A DNA stretch of 64,000 nucleotides from Rutpela maculata (Eukaryota; Arthropoda; Insecta; Coleoptera; Cerambycidae), in contig OW386285.2 in the NCBI GenBank assembly GCA_936432065.2, positions 141,141,235 to 141,205,234 of the forward strand, read 5' to 3'. Positions 20,963 to 34,496 of this stretch are shown one piece after another. The translations under genes were made by a program, and so were the position numbers. Every line of letters starts with the position of its first letter. The first letter of the stretch is position 1. Under the pieces are notes generated by a model. That model worked only from the letters and a program-made list of their open reading frames with translations, was not told the DNA's origin and made no database searches.

Positions 20963-23900
20963 GAATAAATCAAGAATAGGCTTATGTACAATGAATGGAT
21001 ATTTCTATACTCTGATGACGAGAACTCACGATTTCGAAACAACTTGTACAACTTTTCTAGAATTGAAATAGAATGTTAATGTTAGAGTGTTAGAATCTTA
21101 ATTACCTTTTACTTGAATGATGCACTTAGTAAATTTAGATAACGACAAAAAAGGAAACACACGTGCCTATTAATTATGTTAAACTTGAAGTGACCTCACT
21201 ATACCGTTTTAGAAATGTAAATGAATTCTCATCTCCACGGTTAGAGGCAAGTAAAACTCGTAATTTCTGCGCGACGGCCATATTTATATAAACCCAACAG
21301 AAAACTAAGTACATATTATGATCTATACTTCTGCATGTATATTAAATAATATAACCTTAATCTCTACAATTGATAAAAATATTGATTTACAAGCGCGTCT
21401 CTATGTGATATTATATTCCATGCGTTATAAGAAATAATTTGTAACAAAAAGTAAATAGATGGTTTAAAAATAATTATATAAAAAGGTATAGGTATCTAAA
21501 CACAATACCTATTAACTAATAAATGTCTGGACAATATTTATAGCTGTTGGTAAATATAAGTACAGTATTCACCAAAAAGTGAGTGTGATTGATTAGATTT
21601 TAATAAAACTGCATAAAAATTATAGTGGTAGGCTACATTTTTGGCGAAATACTCTCTGTATTTCGCCAAAGTTTAAATCTAACAGAAGTTAACGTGTTTA
21701 CAAAAAACAAGCTATGCATAGATATTGTGTATTCGTTATATAAGATATTATATAAATGTATTATCTTGTTAAATTAATTAATTTTGTAAAATCTGCGAGG
21801 GAAGTTGCTAATATGTTGAACCTAAGTAAATTATATGCTGATAGAGTAAAAATATTAACCAAATATGCGGCAATTTTCGATTGGTAAAATATTATGCTGG
21901 ATAACACTTTTCTTAAAATTATTGAGGTAATGTATTCCATATTGTCTTCAAAGTGATATAAAGATAATTGGTTTCAGCCTTTCCTTTTAATTTTAATTGA
22001 TAACAGAATTTCGAGATGTAAGCTCACTAAAGCTTACTTTCTTTAAATATGTAGACTTATGTAAATTCGGTAAAAGGCCTAGATCACATTCAGTAGTAGG
22101 AGACTATTTTTTTACGAAAAAATGTAATCAATCGATATAAAAATGTATCTATGAAGATGTGTTAGATACCGCTTCCTTTCTAAGATACAGGGTACAGTAC
22201 AACATAGTTGTCCAACCGGCTTACTTCAATTTCATGGAGTTTTCAAATTACAAGTGTATCTCTTTAATTTTGGAGTTAATAAGAAAACGTGTTAATAATT
22301 ACGTTTGATAAGTTCTGGTGTACGACTTTCTCATTACGCGTAACAAGGATAATCTAAAATGTTCGATATAAAACAAGCTTTGGGTGATTATATAAATTAA
22401 CAATTAAGACTAGGTATTTTCTTTAGTATTTTCTCGACATATGCGTGATTTATATCACTATAAACTTGAAGGCCAACCTAAAAAAACAAAGATATCATTA
22501 AATTTACGAGAAATCATTAAAATGTATAATGACTAGTTCAATCGAATTATTTTCATTTCCTTTTTATATTTCAGATACATTAAAAAATAATTGTAATTTG
22601 CGTTAAACGTTATTATGATAGCAATAGTATATTTTTAAAACAATAAAAGAATTTATTTACCTAAAAGTATAACATTAGTGGCCTCAAAACTCAATTCCTC
22701 ATATTCTCTCGTTATCAAAATCAGTTTCTAAACTGGTCACAGGACCCGAACACCACTAAATAAATGCTTAGTCTTTACAGAATTTAATCAGGATATCCAG
22801 TATATTATATATACAGTATATCCACAGTTTTTTATTTCTCATTTTACGTGGAAAATTTGTTTTTTATAACAAGTTTTGCTTTTGTTACATATATGATTGC
22901 CATGGAGTAAGTTAACATGTCATATACAGGGTGTTCAGAAAATTTAAAAATCTGAAAATTATCTGAGTAAACTACGTTCAATTTTAACGATATGAAAAAC
23001 TGCCACTAAGGAAAGTCGTAGAATTAAAATTTATGTCAGAATACCGATTTGTGGATAAATCTGTCTAATTCGACTTTAAAAAAAATTCATAAGCATCAAG
23101 TGGTATAATGCGGTAAAACTTACGGTAAAATAAAAATTATTTTCTTCTTACAAAAATTACAAAAATTATTAAATAAATAATTATACTCGTAATTATATTA
23201 AACTACTTTTATTTGTAACAACATTCAAAAAATTTATTAGAAAAATGTATTGCAGAATTCCAATTTGTTTATAAATTTACATAATTTTACTGTTTTAAAA
23301 TTTAAAAGAAAAACTGTATAACTCGGTTGGCTTGTGGTTGATAGTGACATTTATTTATCTTCGATTTACCATTTTACTCTACATCATTTCAAATTCATTA
23401 TTAATAACTGTTGTAAAAATGTTCTAATACAGTGTTATGGAATTGATGAGTCTTGCTATCGAAAAGAAGGAGAAGACATTTTCCGCGTAAAATAAGAAAT
23501 TAAAAAGTTTACGCTCTTATTCACTCTAACTGGGGACATACTGTATATGGGTATTAAATATTCTTAGAGAACGACCGAATAATATTCCAGTTTCTTCATT
23601 GTACGAAGCAATTGATATTTTAGTAACATAGGAAGTGTTTAGAAACCATTTTATTAAAGAAAAAATTGGCAATACGCATAATGTTTTTTAAGAAAACTCT
23701 TTCTCATGAAATAAAAAGTTTTGATGGTAACATACATTTGGAAAATAATGGTTTTATAAACCTACTCCCTGGTATTTAGAAATATATAATTTTACTTACT
23801 AGACCTTTTAAACTAAAAAAAGCAATTTTATTACACGCCGGGGAATAAAGTTGTCAAAAGAGAATTAGTCGATGTCTTCAGTGAATGATTTATTTTACAT

Positions 23901-24941
23901 TTCCATACAATTTTGTTTCGTATATATATTTGTTTCTCGAGGGCCTTTAAAAGTCAGTTTGTCACACAGCTCTGCTCGCCCATATAACACAAGGTAAAAT
24001 ATATTTTATTGACGATGTCAATAAAGAAATATATTTTCAATAGTACTGAATATAAATAAATCAGATAAATAGAAATATTCGACGAATTTTTTACTATATA
24101 GTTTATACTATAATCCACGTAGGGTAGACGGAAATCAACGTTTACCTCGGTTATGTCTTTACAATCTTAAAAATTGATAAGAAAGGGGCGGACTGCCTAT
24201 TACTGTCTCGTCTTACAAGAATCGTTTGGTCTACCACCATCTCTTATACATTGCGGCCGAATCCACCTCTTGGCTGGTTCTCACATCAATTCAATCGATT
24301 CACCTTAAAAGCGAAACGACAGATGATACTGTGTATTTCAATCCAGCAAAGCTCAATACATATTTGAGGGAGAAACTTCATATATTCATCAAGTTGTTCA
24401 TTACAAAAATATGTCTAATTAAGCTGACGCCACAATTTTACTCCGTTTACATGATGTCAGAGTTGTACATTTAATCCTTAATTAAACTATTCACAATAAT
24501 ATTAATATTGAAAAACACGTTACCTAATCTTTAGTTGTAACACAACACCAACTTAAGTTTTCCGTAAATGCATACGGAATTTGCATTCTGATTTAATTTT
24601 GAGTTGGTACTTTATGATGTTTGAATATCACTAGTGCTGACATGCACCACTTGATGCACTGGAATTGCTTTAGCAGCCCATCTCCATGAACCTGTGAACC
24701 TGTTTTGGCAGATATGTCACATTTAAAGATATTCACGTAAAAAAATACATCCACGTGCTACTTTACTCAGGACTATCAGTTCTGAAACATTTTAATGAAT
24801 GACAATGTCAATTTTCTTCAATTCCCATCCTCCAGTTGACGATTTTCTAAGCGTATAGCTAAATATATCTGAATCCGGTTCCCGATAACGATCTGTATCT
24901 CTATATAGAGAATATTCACGTAATTGCTGCATATCCAACAT
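20963..24941. other. No gene seen
   Basis: Long AT-rich noncoding stretch. Minor structures are a hairpin at 21650-21680 (TTTGGCGAAATA arms, 7-base loop), a piece of the TCTAACAGAAGTTA repeat at 21672-21740, and ACAGGGTGTTC at 22926, like the start of a mariner-type MITE whose other end I could not find. The frame at 24226-24474 has no family signal. Confidence 0.5.
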
Positions 24942-26560
24942 CTTGATTTGATTTTTATTTGATTTACCTGTGTAAGCATTGCTGCTACTCTCGATAAACA
25001 TACGTTTAAGTCTACGTTGGATTGGATTTAGGTCATGCTTGTTGTTTGCAGCGAAAGCCACATGGCAGTACAGCAAGTAAGAGTAAAGTATGAGAAGTAT
25101 AGGTGTTTGTGAGATGCGTTGACGCATTGAGTCGTGATGGAGCATTTATGCTCCTCTTTTTGTGTTTCTGCTTCTAGAGTTTTACTTCCGTCTCCCGCGT
25201 TTCAGATTCTTTTCCTAGTTTATTCATGATCCTCCCAATTTTTATTATCCACGTGCAGCATTGTCTCCCAATTTTTAGTTTGTTGCTGTTCAGTATTAGC
25301 GCTAGCCTCGTACTGGGTCTCTTCTTTGGGTATATTCCCAGATTCACTGGGTAGCTTCTATCTTATGTGTAATTATTCTCCCTCCTATTAAAGTTGAAGT
25401 TGCTAGTTATTGAATGATATCCCTTTTAGCTCTTTTCGGACTTCTTCTGTTGAATTTTGTTGTTGAATCGCTTTTAACTCCATATGTCGTCATTAGCAGT
25501 ATAATGGCTATGCATATCCTCTTAATCAGGCTATATGGTGGTTTATGTAGAATCTCCTTTGTTGACTGGTCTCACACTATTATTAGACTCTTGAAGTTTA
25601 ATGTTAGAACAGATGTGTCCAGATGCGGTTTCATATTTTCTATAAAGGTGAATGTATCCTGTACTTCCGTGACTACTGGGATATCATCATTCATTAAAAT
25701 TTGGTGTTTCTTTTATTGTGCCTTGCATCACTTGATGACTGTGGTGAATAGTCGGGGGATATGGGGCACCCTTGTTTGACTTCTATATTGTTCTGTTTGG
25801 TTTCCGTCGTCTGTCCGAACCATTGCAATTGCTTTCCTGAAGACGAGCTTTCATTATCTTGTTTATTAGGTATTGCCACGTAGGATGTTGACTATGGCCT
25901 AGTGATTGATAGTATCAAAGGCCTTCTTCTTCCCATTTTTCCTTCCAGGATTCTTCTGGTGGTGTACTATGATCGCCTGTTGATTTGCCTTTGTCTGGTG
26001 ATCTTCAGATGTATTCTTCTAGTTGTTTCTACGCGGCAAAGTGTTTTTTTTTTACAATCAGCATTACCCTGTGGTGAGTTGATTTTAGGGAGGGGTATTT
26101 ATATAGTCGTGGTTCATTCCGTAAGCAGAGGCTTGATTTCCATCAATCCTCTAGTTATAATTTCTAAGGTTTACTTCTAGGGACATATTTCAAGTATTAC
26201 ACACACTGTTATTTTCTTTGCGCCTTTTCTCCTTTCTCTAATTCCCAGTTTCCCTATAGTATTTTATGATCTGAATTGACTACTGCTGTCCTTTTTGCTT
26301 TAAAGTTCTTGATCCGTTCTCTTATCTCCTTGCCTACCAGAATATGTTCTATTTGTAAAATTTAGTTTCCATTGCTCCAAATGTCAAGGCAGGTTTAGCT
26401 TTTGCATCACGTGTTCCTTTTTAAGTCATCTCCTAACATTATGATTGGCATTTTCCGTTTCTCATTTCTTGATAACAATCTGATCTTGAAAGACTGTTGG
26501 ATCGAGTATGCCTTACAAATTCTACCGAGGTAGATCCCTTCCTCTCAGGTTAAAAAGAAG
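24942..26560 (-). mobile_element. Degenerate LINE with endonuclease and RT remnants, minus strand
   Basis: Reading leftward: 26470-26300 holds an AP-endonuclease remnant (PIIMLGDDLK where GDFNA is expected, then IWSNGN, QIEHILVGKEIRERIK and KAKRTA). 25920-25700 holds RT pieces (KAFDTINH, VRTDDGNQTE, IEVKQGCPISP). 25650-25400 holds the downstream RT region (NMKPHLDTSVLTLNFKS, ICIAIILLMTTYGVKS). The 3'UTR ends in an A/T-rich (AAATC)n-like tail at 24942-24966. The 3'UTR (CATGTGGCTTTCGCTGC.., CAACAAGCATGACCT, AGCAGCAATGC) also occurs at 40496-40600 in a second copy. Many stops; dead. A 117-codon frame (24792-25145) spans this 3'UTR. Confidence 0.8.
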
Positions 26561-28055
26561 ACATAGTATATATTTACCTTTAAACGCTTAAAATAATTTT
26601 AGGAGTAATAAGGTAATGACAGTACGCTAAAACCTCACCCACACTTTTGGAAAACTATCGTGATATTGGTGACCTCAACCACAATATTCAATGTTAGTGA
26701 TCTGATTCTTCATATGTTTGATCAACAGATATTAACGACAATGCGACTTTCTAGAATCTCTAATGGGGAGGGATGCCTTTGTTTAAATACATAAATTTCT
26801 GACTTTCATTCTTAGAGATTTTATTAAATAATAGTAATACGTTTTGATATGCCATGTATACCTGCGCCCTTGGAATACGGTAAAGAGTGTGTCAATATTT
26901 TTGAATATATTTAGAATCTCTAAGTAACATACACAACTTTCCTATCCAACGGCGTCATTCAAACAAATACAGAGAAATCAAAAAGCTTTTATCGCCTGCT
27001 TGTGAAATGTTTAATATTTACATTCCGAATCCAGATCCTCACTTACAAGATGTCGAAGTATTTACATAATACAGTAAGAAACAAGGCAATATTGAACATA
27101 TCGTGGAAGTAAAAAGAGCTGGAATTGTATAAATACATTGTTATTCTTTATATTTTCTTCAGATGTGAATTTTTATATGAAAATTATGGGAAAACAAGTC
27201 TAGTTTAAAGCAAATTGTTATATGTATTAGGTATTTTCCAAGATTATTTTATTCAACAGTTTATTTTCATAGCTATTTCGTTCATTTATAAATACGCAAA
27301 GATAAATTGGTATCTAGGTCACAAACTAGAAATACAGGGAATATCAAACCTGGATATTGTTTTAAGTGTATTAATTTATTGACATCTGCATGAATGAGTA
27401 TTAATGAATTGTTTACAGAGGTGAGAAGTTTTAACTCAAGTCCTTGAGCTCAATCTAAATAAATAAAAATTGTGCCATCTTATATTTTTGCGAAGAAAAC
27501 CAATATTCGTGTTGGTTTGTTCCAACTTATTAGAACCAATTAATAGTAGCCTCATAAAACATAACATACTGTATACGAGGCCGTTGCATTGTTTTCGTTC
27601 TCAAAAATGACATAAAACACAGCTAAATAATTTTTCATTGTAGAATTGTTCCCAAGGAAAGGTTCGGGTTCCACTACAAACTGTAGGGTCCCGTCTACTC
27701 TACAAATTTAAATCTCCTAGACTTATGTAAGTCATTGAAGTGACCTGGAAGGCTGTAAAAAATATATACAGCATTTTTTTCATATACAAAGTCCGACAGT
27801 AAAATACGATTTCAATTGGTCACAATTTTTGTTCGAAGGATTTCTGTCGGTCGTGCTTTTACAATCAGGTAGTAGAGAATTAGTATATATTGTGGAGCGT
27901 TTGCGATAGAGGAACGCTCAATCACTAATGAGTGAAAGTTTCAGTCGACTGCGAATATCTCTTTGATTTTGCATGCCACTCCAATTTTCACTCGTTCTAT
28001 ATGATGCTAATTAAAAATATCTTAAAGGCATTTTAAAATAATGCAATATACATAG
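26561..28055. other. No gene seen
   Basis: AT-rich DNA with no recognisable coding or repeat structure. Confidence 0.55.
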
Positions 28056-28189
28056 AGCAGAGAAACATACTGTATAATACTACAGTTTCGATATTTTGTA
28101 ACATCTTTATCAAGAACCTTAGTAACATACTGCTCTAAAATCATAATACAGCATGGTTTATAAGCAACATGACATTTCACACGCCTCTG

Positions 28190-28420
28190 GCGATCACTTT
28201 GTAAGATTATATGGTCCAGTTTCAATAGGTAGTATTCTACAATACTATTTTACGTATATTCCAATATTAAAACAAATATTTTACGTTTAACAGAAGTTGT
28301 AGTGTTTACAAGAAACAGTCTACATATGTACACATACGCACAGACATTTTTTATTCGCTGTTAAAGTTAAGCATCCCGTAAAACTGATTTTTGTACGCTC
28401 GACTACAACATCTACTCGTT
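28190..28420. repeat. Dispersed repeat, copy 2 (TCTAACAGAAGTTATCGTG family)
   Basis: Shares ATATGG.CCAGTTTCAATAGG, TTTAACAGAAGTTGTAGTG and CAGACATTTTTTATTCG with 5270-5440, in the same orientation. No ORF. Confidence 0.6.
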
Positions 28421-28659
28421 TATTAAATTAATCTTTGTGAATATCTAAGTTATGTGTGCATCACATTTTAAAAATAAGCAAAAACTTTGATAATTTTATA
28501 TTATGCGGTAATGTAAAGTATATTTTTGGACTCGAGTATTTACAGTTCTTCTGGCTCATAGTTTTACTCATAAATTCAATTTTAAATTGTTTAAAATTTA
28601 TCGAGTAGAATAACCGAAATATTTAGTAAAGCATGTATATTTTTGTACTATTTCCAGGC

Positions 28660-28835
28660 CTCCCACATCAGTTCATGGGCCCCGCTACCAAATTCACTGA
28701 CGGGCCCCCGCGCCTTATTGATGAGCGGGAAACTAACGGCCCCCAGGCTTAATAATTGATGAGTGGAGGGGGGTGGTGGGGAGAAATTTGAAAAAAAAAT
28801 GTTTTGTCAAGATCTCTGGCAGGCCACCGCTACGG
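28660..28835 (-). repeat. Inverted partial copy of the GC-rich hairpin repeat
   Basis: The complement of this stretch matches the 3' tail and last units of the array at 2955-3268 (GGGGCCCATG, GGTAGCGGGGCCCATG-like tail, GAGAAATTTG plus T-run spacer). It contains about one and a half units, more diverged, with a GTGGAGGGGGGTGGTGGGGAG variant. Confidence 0.75.
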
Positions 28836-30687
28836 ACACATCGGAAGCCAATAGATCCCCCCATACGGGGTCCTGACTATTTCACAAAGGTCGCGTAATA
28901 GAAATCTTTCTTCTATTGATGAATTCTGTTTATTTGTGAGAACTTATTTGTATATTATTTTTATTATCACACTTTTCTGTTAATTAAAATAAATCGCTTA
29001 TTTGCCTCACCTTGTACCATTTTACCTAACCATTGTTATATTTCTCAATAAATGTCAAAGCCGTAAATTGAAAACCATACAAAACTAGGTATTTATTTTT
29101 GTAATTTATTTTCATTGATCAAGCGGTATAAAAAGGGCACTATATTAAATTTCTCTTACCGTCAAAGGAATAAAAAGCGTGTCTAATCGTACTAGAGTGT
29201 ACTGTTGTATTACAAAGCAAGAAATAGCCTGGTACGTTCATTGGCTTTACACGTTGTAGCTGTCGTGTCTAGCCCAGAACACACAGTGAGATGTTCCACA
29301 GTGCAGGGTATGCATTTGTAATGTTACTGTTACTACATCTAACAGATGTACTGATGTAATACAAAGCGGACTCCACCGAAGTAAAAAAACATTAAATTTT
29401 AAAGTGGTGAAATCGTCTTGAGATTCAAGAGGTACGTGAACATAAAAAAACCTACTGAAGGAACCAAAATGGGTTGTAAATTAAAAATCGAAACATTCTA
29501 AATTACGTATTATACCTACGCTTTAAAATTCTTTCAGCGAAATATATATTTTTTAATATTAGGCAAAAAAATAAGAACTGGATATTGCAGTGAATACGTG
29601 AATATTTACTCTTTTTATATTATGGCGAGGGTGACAGGAACAGCCTGCATTTTCATCTCTCCATAGAAAACCTCATTACTTAACATCATAGCAATCATCA
29701 CAAGTAGTCACAAGCAATACAGCGCAATATTGATTAAAGGTATCATTTATGACCCAATTTAAAATCGATGTTCATATTGCAACATGTAACAGAATCAATT
29801 TAAAACTACTTGTACGTTTAAATTTGAATTATGACGTTCCATTGGTCCTAGGACGAAAGAAGCTTTGCGATAAGAGATAGCTTTAATTCATCTTCATATG
29901 GAGAAACGGTCTCTCCAAAATTAAGCCTTTTAAAGTACTGGAAATACAGTAGTGCTCATAATATTTAACTGTATTTATAAAATTATAATCATTTGTTAAT
30001 TCCCACGGATTAAATACATGTCATAGAACAAGTAAAATGCATATTGGCAACATTATGTATAAATGTTTACAATACCGTTTATTTATCTACATCATCTGCG
30101 AATGCAGGAACTCATTTACACAATAAAATGTATTCACAATTAATATAGATTTGACAGTACGAACCAAATTCTTTTGGCTGCCTTATTTTTTATGTTACTA
30201 CTGTCTATTACAAAAGGGTCAAAGGATAGTTCCTAGGTAATATGGATTTGATTCACATATAATATAATAGTCGAGTAAACTCTAAGCTGGCGCGTCCAAA
30301 GGTCACTTCATCATATAAACTAAGAGAATAAGACATACGCAACTAGTTCATCTCTGTCACTGCGATAGCTTTATGCGCATCGCATATCAAATCGTACGTC
30401 GTGTTACCAACTCATACATACGCCACCTTTAGAGTTTACCGGACTATAGTTGTAGCCTATAAATGTGACGATATAATGATGTATATTGATTGATCGATAA
30501 TGGTATGCATTTTGAAAATAAAATTGTGATGAATTTTGCGTAACAAATGTTAAAATTTTGAATATGTATATTGTATATACATGGTAACTTTAATGTAGAT
30601 ATGGTAATGTTAATATTTTTTGCCTAATAAAAGTAGATTTATAAGAAACCCTATATCCCAAACCGAACTTACAGCATATTGCTTTTT
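28836..30687. other. No gene seen
   Basis: Noncoding; no repeats recognised apart from simple A/T runs. Confidence 0.55.
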
Positions 30688-31290
30688 TACTTCCACATCC
30701 AATGGAAGTATAGTAACGACAAAACATTTTTAAAAATTTTTATTGTCCAAATAGGCTTAGAATGTCATTAAACGTCGAGATTTTAAGTTTGAGGCAAAAA
30801 AATTCTGTCTGTCTGTCGGTCTGTCTGTAACATTTTTTGTGCGCACGTTTACTCTGGAACCGTTTAAGATATTGACTTGAAATTTGGTACATGTATGTAT
30901 TTTAACGAGATCTGGAACTATATTATATTTTCATCTTATTCCGTTGAAGGATTGGGGGGTAAATGGGGGTAAATAGGTAAATCAAGCAGGTAAGTTCATA
31001 AAATTGGTATTTAGTATATATAAAAGAAGTTAAGGTCTCAAAAAATTTTTTGGCATTAACAACCTCCATTACTACCCCCAGCCTATTATTAAAGGGGGTG
31101 AAAAAAATAAAATTGTAATTTAGCGTGTATACAAGAACCTAATGCCTCAAAAATGTTTTTTAACTTCATCCACCCCCCCACTTCCACCCCTCTACCACTA
31201 GCCCCCACCCCTTCCTCACCACCGATGTGGCATATCGTTTTATAGGTTTTTGGGGTAGACGATTTCAAATATCATGTTATTAAAGTTATA
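30688..31290 (+). repeat. Dispersed ~650-bp repeat, copy B (3'-truncated)
   Basis: Begins TTACTTCCACATCCAATGG and follows copy C (42072-42744) block by block: GTATAGTAACGAC, AACGTCGAGATTTTAAGTT, GTCTGTCTGTCGGTCTG, ACGTTTACTCTGG, TTCATAAAATTGGTATTTAG and the CCACCCC-rich stretch. It stops at ATTAAAGTT, about 90 bp before the end seen in the other copies, exactly where the 30-bp minisatellite starts. Confidence 0.85.
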
Positions 31291-31608
31291 TCGAGTAGAA
31301 TGCATGCGCAGTGGGTTTCATCGAGTACTATAAATGTGCAGCAGGTTTCCCCGAGTATTATGGATGCGCAGTAGGTTTACTCGAGTATTTTGGATGCGCA
31401 GTAGGTTACCACGAGTAGTATGGCTACGCAGTAGGTTTCCCCGAGTATTATGGATGCGCAGTAGCTTTCCTCGAGCACCACTGATGCACAGTAGGTTGGC
31501 ACGAGTATTATAGATGCGCAGTAGGTTCGCTCAAGTAGTATGGATGCCCAGTGGGTTTCTTCGAGTAAAATGGATGCGCAATGGGTTAGTTCAAGAAGTA
31601 TGAATGAG
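31291..31608. repeat. 30-bp minisatellite, ten units plus a partial
   Basis: Units start at 31291 and then every 30 bases without a single indel to 31590, followed by a partial unit. The consensus is about TCGAGTATTATGGATGCGCAG + TAGGTTTCC, with CGAGTA and GATGCGCAGTAGG best conserved. Because 30 is a multiple of 3, one minus-strand frame stays open through several units, but it is closed by stops in both flanking units. Not considered coding. Confidence 0.95.
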
Positions 31609-32579
31609 TTAAAGCTGATTCAATTGATTGCGATTACATATGAGGAGCCTAGAAGACGAGGGGTATAAGTGACAAATTGAAATAAAATGAGTTATGTTCA
31701 CTAAAGGTTAACAAAACATGCATTCTGTTTGGTGGCTCAAGGATACAAATGATTTCAAACCCAGTGCTGACATCTGTTGACAAATTACTTAGGCACTTTA
31801 CCATATATGACTTTTGATTGGAGCACAAGGAATACAACTAAAGGCAGAATACAACCAAGGGCAGCAAAATTCCCATAAAATTTAGATGTCTGGTTGTTTT
31901 ACAAAAATACTCATTCAGAAAATGACATTATTCTGTATGAATCAATGTTTAACCGCGGAAAATGTAATACTCGTTTCCTTTCAATTACTGTTAATCTTCA
32001 AGTTTCAACTTTATTATCTCCAATGTAAAGTTCTGATACTTCTAGGTTCCTCATATGAAATGTGAGTCTAAAGTGAGATGTTCTACCCCCACCTCTAAAT
32101 CAACTGAACTAGCTCGGGAATAAGATCACTTTGTACTCAGTTGAAGATTAAGGTTATTGTTTCATTTGTTTATCCGCGACTATCTTATAAATTTATGTGC
32201 ATGTCAGTGATTATTTTTAATTTTATGCACAGTTCATAAAAATCACACAAATTTATACCAACTTTGGCGTAAGGAAAGAATCAAACATATATTAGGTTAG
32301 ATTTTTAGGCGCAGATACGTTTTATTCGACAAGATCGTTTCTTTTGTACAACTGAGCAGTAACGTATTCACTGAGATGAGTATACTCACTTCACATTTTA
32401 CTCACACTCAGTTCTGTGCAAAAGAGAAGCGCCTAATACAAGCTTTTTATTGTTCAAGTATTCAGTTACTGACCTCAAGTTTAAAGCTGTTCAAGCACCA
32501 CGTCAAAGTTGTCTCCACAAGAAATAATAGTTGTCATCTACAAATGAACTTTAACGAGAAGAACTAAAATTCTCCAAAT
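31609..32579. other. No gene seen
   Basis: The frames at 31649-31837 and 32376-32567 have no family motif; otherwise noncoding AT-rich DNA. Confidence 0.5.
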
Positions 32580-33020
32580 CATTGACATACAAAATTAACA
32601 GCACTGGGCCTAACACACTGCTTTGTGGTTTATCTAAACCATTACACCAACCAGAAATTAATCTGATCTTTTGCCAAAACAATCTACAAACTGGTTTCTA
32701 CCGGTTAAATATAAATAAATAAATAAATAAAAATGCCTTTATATAACCTGGCGGGTGTCAGCTCACAAAGCTGCCGAAGTAAGTCATTGCAAATACACAG
32801 GTACCATGAGATTCAGTAGTATCCTGAAGAATTTGATGGATGACACAGTCAAAAGCCTTAGAAAGGTCAACAAAACTGGCGAAGGCTTTCTTGTTTTGAA
32901 CTAAGTTTTTATAGACTTGATCAAAGTGTGGTTTAAAGCGCTGTAATGATAGATTTATGTTCCCTGAAGCCGTGCTGATTTTTTACAAAGTGGTAGAATT
33001 TTAGATATTTTTAACATACT
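32580..33020 (-). mobile_element. Degenerate LINE RT remnant interrupted by (AAAT)n-tailed insert
   Basis: The minus strand near 32980-32800 reads FKPHFDQVYKNLVQNKKAF followed by ASFVDLSKAFDCVIHQILQD, the first catalytic RT motif (F.D..KAFD.V.H..L). Near 32640-32580 it reads PQSSVLGPVLLILYVNDLE, the next RT motif. Between them lies foreign sequence with an (AAAT)n tract at 32707-32728 and a short GC-richer block (GCGGGTGTCAGCTC..), probably the 3' end of a later retroelement insertion. Frameshifted; dead. Confidence 0.8.
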
Positions 33021-34496
33021 GGGGTAATACCACCTTAAAGACATTTATTTATCATGTGACATAAAGGTTCAGCTAGTTGCTGAGCACATTTTTTGATAGT
33101 ATTAATTATTTCAGCAGTCGTTGCAGGATTTACGTAAATTGATTAATTCGTGGTAATTACTGATGGTTGATTCATTGAATTTTGGTAGTTTAAGAAAGTT
33201 CCGGCAATTTTGGTAAGTTAACAAAATATGAGTTAAACTCGTTGCGTTTCTTTGCCGTTCCTCTGCTGAACCCTGTAAAATCTTTGTAATAGAATTTTTA
33301 AATTTAGCTAGTAGTATGAATATTATAATATTAAAAAGACTATAATTTCATTCATTGAAGTAAATCCTTAAAATAAACAGATACACATTACATTGTAGTA
33401 TCGATTCCTTGAAAATTTCAGTCTTGATTTCGACGATTCCATGATGCATCTGCGGCTGTAACAGTTGGGCGGTCATTTCTAATTCAATTTTCCTCTAACA
33501 GGGTTTATCTCTCATTGACAGTAAGCTCAATTATTCTGTTTAGTGAGAGTAGCAGCGTTGGGCATTCGTAATAAGCACCATCTCGAGGGGTCAGGGTGTC
33601 AGGGCTGTGTGTTATTTTATTACTTTAGAGCAAATGGTCACAAGGACTTCCAGATTACTATGCAAGAGGGTGACAACGGCCCGCTCGCGCTCTAAAACAT
33701 TTCAAACAAATTTACATTTTTCGTGATGGTGCTTTCTTTATATTATTAGTAAGCGTGCGTCTTTGAAATCTTTTGACTTTTTTGTGTGCTATAAAAATAT
33801 CACGCCGTTTTTAGTAGGACTGTGCCAGTAAGACTTTCAGGGCATAATATTGGCTCGTAATAAATACAACAGAATGAAAAGATTAGGTTTATGTATACGA
33901 AAATAGTGAACATAAATGATATAAATTATCTGCAGTTGCATAATGATTGGTAAAATGAACTGTCATAAGCAATAAAGCCTGAAGTTTTTCGCTTCTTGTT
34001 CTATTGAATTTTTAAAGCTACTTTCAGAAGTTTCAAATTTTTTAATTTTCTGTATTAAGACAAAAATTATATTATCTAATAATTTGATATTTTAGGCTTT
34101 GTTTTTATTTAAGTTGGAAGTTACCAATAAAATTGTTCCGATGCAACATAACAAGATAATATTTTCAAGAAATTTAGCTAAAAAAGAGTCATAATATTCA
34201 CGGTATTTTACAGATAAATGCCACTTTGTTTTGTTATTGTAATGGTGATGATTTTACTTCATTTAAAATAACAAATCGTGTCAGAATATTGATTTGTGCG
34301 CTATTGGTAATATAATGCTTTATTTTCCTTTCGAGATAGTAGGACTCGTCATAAAATTACTTAAAATCTATTTTCATGGAAATTATTACAATAAATGCAC
34401 AATAATTTACAGGCAAAATAATAATTGCATTTTGGTTGAATTACACTATTTATCGATCAGTATAGGAAATCTTCCACACAATGGCAGCTTTTTTAA
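33021..34496. other. No gene seen
   Basis: Noncoding. The frame at 34294-34500 shows no family signature. Confidence 0.5.

Noticed and set aside
22926..23560. Mariner-type MITE between ACAGGGTGTTC (22926) and ACATACTGTATA (about 23537).
   Set aside because: The proposed right end does not mirror the left beyond a few bases and no transposase text lies between them.
24792..25145. 117-codon minus frame with a convincing signal-peptide-like start (ILLILYSYLLYCHVAFA) and a possible splice donor (CAGGTAAAT at about 24968).
   Set aside because: The same DNA (CATGTGGCT.., CAACAAGCATGACC, AGCAGCAATGC, then repeated AATC) is the 3'UTR and tail of a LINE, seen again at 40496-40636 where no such frame exists. 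The frame is an accident of retroelement sequence.
31291..31608. Possible repetitive protein from the 30-bp minisatellite (minus frame open across several units).
   Set aside because: Unit 9 and unit 1 carry stops in that frame and there is no start or splice context. The open frame follows from the unit length being a multiple of three.
31291..31608. CRISPR-like array.
   Set aside because: Units are contiguous tandem copies without unique spacers, in a eukaryotic TE-rich context.
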